From contig JAUVKS010000091.1 of the NCBI GenBank assembly GCA_030596145.1, forward strand, positions 1-7,231: 7,231 nt of DNA, in the 5' to 3' direction. The translations under genes were made by a program, and so were the position numbers. The DNA is from Pseudomonadota bacterium. Lineage in GTDB: Bacteria > Desulfobacterota > Syntrophia > Syntrophales > JADFWA01. Below, one piece after another: positions 5,918 to 7,231 of the stretch; position 1 is the stretch's first letter; each line of letters opens with the position of its first letter. The notes under the pieces were generated by a model, which was not told the origin of the DNA, ran no database searches, and was given only the letters and a program-made list of their open reading frames with translations.

Positions 5918-6835
5918 GTGAAGATAATGGAACCGAAAAGAGCATTATTCCAAATATTATCGTCAAGTCTTGTAGTTCTGTTTTTATCACTAAGTTGTCA
6001 GCACGTTGACATAAAAGACAGGTCAGCAAAAACAAACAAAGAGGAGTTATGCCTGGTTGGCATGGGGCCCGGCGATTCTGACCTGGCTACCTTCAGGGCA
6101 ATGGACATTGTCCAGGAGGCGAATTTGATCATCTGCTCGAAAAGTCTCAAGGAAAGATTTTCCAACGTTCTCAACAGTAAAGAGGTGGTGAGTCCACCGG
6201 ATGGTGTCTGGATATGGCACGGCTACGGGAAAAAAGGATCCGATTTTCAAGGTAAGGAACTCGAAAAATTTCGGGCCAGCGAAAAGGCTCGCGAGCAAAT
6301 TATCATTAAAGTGCGTCAGGCAATTAATGAGGAAAAAACCGTGGCTATTCTGGACCACGCAGACCCTCTTATTTACGGTCCCTGGTCATGGATTCTGGAA
6401 GAATTCGAGGACATAAGCCCAACCGTTGTACCCGGTCTCAGCTCTTTTAATGCCGCTAATGCAGCCCTGAAAAAGGGAGTAACCTCCGGGAGACTTACAA
6501 AATCGGTTATCTTAACCATGCCGGACCTTCCCGAGATGTCAAAAAAGGACACGATTGAAAAATTGGCGAGGCACCAAGCGACTATGGTGATCTTTATGCC
6601 GACAGTTAGGAACACCAAACTAAAGGATCTGGTGGCAAAGCTTACCACTCATTACTCGCCGCAGACACCTATTGCTCTTGTTGCCTGTGCCGGATACCAG
6701 GAAAAGGAACGTGTAATTCGTGGAACCCTTGAGAATATCGTGAACAAGTTGGGAGATCAAAGTCTACCATTTGAACACTTGATCTATGTTGGAGACTTCT
6801 TGACTCATGAAATGAGACTCGAAAAAGGAGAATAA
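5918..6835 (+). CDS. Lipoprotein-type tetrapyrrole (CbiF/CobM-like) methylase, copy B
   Basis: 305 residues from GTG 5918, which has AAAGGAA (5906-5912) five bases upstream; ATG 5927 would be 14 bases away but is possible. It is a close paralogue of the preceding gene over its whole length, sharing LVGMGPGD, DLAT, LIIC, GYGKK, DFQGK, PLIYGPWSW, the PG-x-S-x-FNA segment, LARHQ, VIRGTL and LPFEHL. Motif I is intact (about 47-57). The GDP motif is not: the usual GDP reads ADP (148-150, in DHADPLIYG), losing the glycine that normally packs at the SAM pocket. The signal sequence ends LSLSC, giving a plausible lipidation site at Cys27, so it is probably a periplasm-facing lipoprotein. It may have become a binding protein or retain weak activity. 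The next gene, a permease, starts two bases after its stop. Confidence 0.85.
   Translation: MKIMEPKRALFQILSSSLVVLFLSLSCQHVDIKDRSAKTNKEELCLVGMGPGDSDLATFRAMDIVQEANLIICSKSLKERFSNVLNSKEVVSPPDGVWIWHGYGKKGSDFQGKELEKFRASEKAREQIIIKVRQAINEEKTVAILDHADPLIYGPWSWILEEFEDISPTVVPGLSSFNAANAALKKGVTSGRLTKSVILTMPDLPEMSKKDTIEKLARHQATMVIFMPTVRNTKLKDLVAKLTTHYSPQTPIALVACAGYQEKERVIRGTLENIVNKLGDQSLPFEHLIYVGDFLTHEMRLEKGE
6825..6830 (+). promoter_or_regulatory. Ribosome-binding site implying a CTG start for the permease
   Basis: AAGGAG, inside the end of the preceding methylase gene, is seven bases before CTG 6838. No ATG, GTG or TTG is available in the permease frame between the preceding stop and codon 22 (GTG 6904), which already lies inside the first membrane helix. 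Confidence 0.55.
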
Positions 6836-6837
6836 CT

Positions 6838-7231
6838 CTGAAAAACAGACTGAACAACCATCATCTAAAAAGAGAAATTGGTCTTTTTTCCGCAACGATT
6901 CTGGTGATCGCCAATATGGTGGGAACCGGCATATTCACTACTTCCGGTTTCATCATGGAAGAGTTGGGCAATCCTCAGGCAATGCTTTTATGCTGGCTTG
7001 TCGGGGGCATTTTTGCCCTGTGCGGGGCGCTTTGTTACGGAGAGTTGGGCGCGATGTTTCCCAGAGCAGGCGGAGAATATGTCTTCTTGAGAGAAAGCTT
7101 TGGCAAAGGGATGGGCTTTCTCTCCGGCTGGATATCTTTAATTGTCGGATTTTCAGCCCCTATTGCAGCAGCAGCAATTGCCTTTGCCACATATTTTTTC
7201 CGCATACTGCCGGCTTCGTTTAGCGCAAAAC
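6838..7231 (+). CDS. APC-superfamily amino-acid permease, N-terminal part
   Basis: 131 codons are visible; the gene continues past the window. After a short basic N-terminus (KNRLNNHHLKREIGL) comes helix 1 with the APC substrate-site motif NMVGTGIF, then helix 2 around MLLCWLVGGIFALCGALCYGELG, the family signature MFPRAGGEYVFLRESFG, and a third helix (MGFLSGWISLIVGF). This matches the LAT/APA-type amino-acid or polyamine transporters of the cytoplasmic membrane; the substrate is not readable from this part. Start: no standard start codon fits, but CTG 6838 is correctly placed after AAGGAG, so an unusual CTG initiation is inferred. With a two-base gap it is probably co-transcribed and translationally coupled with the methylase, though a role in the same process is not evident. 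Confidence 0.85.
   Translation, partial: MKNRLNNHHLKREIGLFSATILVIANMVGTGIFTTSGFIMEELGNPQAMLLCWLVGGIFALCGALCYGELGAMFPRAGGEYVFLRESFGKGMGFLSGWISLIVGFSAPIAAAAIAFATYFFRILPASFSAK

Noticed and set aside
1..7231. CRISPR array, tRNA, rRNA or insertion sequence
   Set aside because: No regularly spaced repeats, cloverleaf-like sequence, rRNA motifs, transposase frame or terminal inverted repeats were seen.

Overview
The window reads as a piece of an anaerobic, Gram-negative bacterial chromosome, most likely a sulfate-reducing or syntrophic member of the Desulfobacterota. This rests on gene content: a TonB-dependent outer-membrane receptor, DUF4198 (COG5266-type) periplasmic proteins, lipoprotein-type signal sequences and several divergent tetrapyrrole methylases. 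The lineage is inference, because there is no rRNA or marker gene. Base composition is moderate to slightly AT-rich, and every supported gene lies on the + strand.

Layout: (1) the last 35 codons of an upstream gene (2-109) overlap by ATGA with (2) a CbiF/CobM-like tetrapyrrole methylase carrying a lipoprotein signal (106-1002). (3) A 302-base leader follows, with a good sigma70-like promoter and a strongly structured RNA (about 1123-1200). (4) Next is a decayed DUF4198 gene that keeps only its ribosome-binding site, signal peptide and first about 50 mature residues (1305-1626). (5) An intact DUF4198 periplasmic protein (1805-2569) and (6) a TonB-dependent receptor (2773-4839) come next. (7, 8) Two tandem methylase paralogues, both with export signals, follow (4943-5833 and 5918-6835). 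(9) The start of an APC-family amino-acid permease, running off the window, follows only two bases after the last methylase and apparently uses a CTG start codon (6838-7231).

The genes suggest an envelope-located uptake or handling module for a metal or a metal-tetrapyrrole. The receptor would bring a ligand across the outer membrane, and the DUF4198 protein, with an N-terminal histidine after signal cleavage, would handle metal in the periplasm. The three methylase-fold proteins are the puzzle: the family normally works in the cytoplasm with S-adenosylmethionine, yet all three begin with Sec or lipoprotein signals. Two of the three also have changes in different conserved SAM-site motifs. 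They may be tetrapyrrole-binding carriers rather than enzymes, or a periplasmic tetrapyrrole-modifying set. The ligand and the chemistry cannot be decided from the sequence. This exported methylase / DUF4198 / TonB-receptor cluster is the strongest candidate here for an undescribed system.
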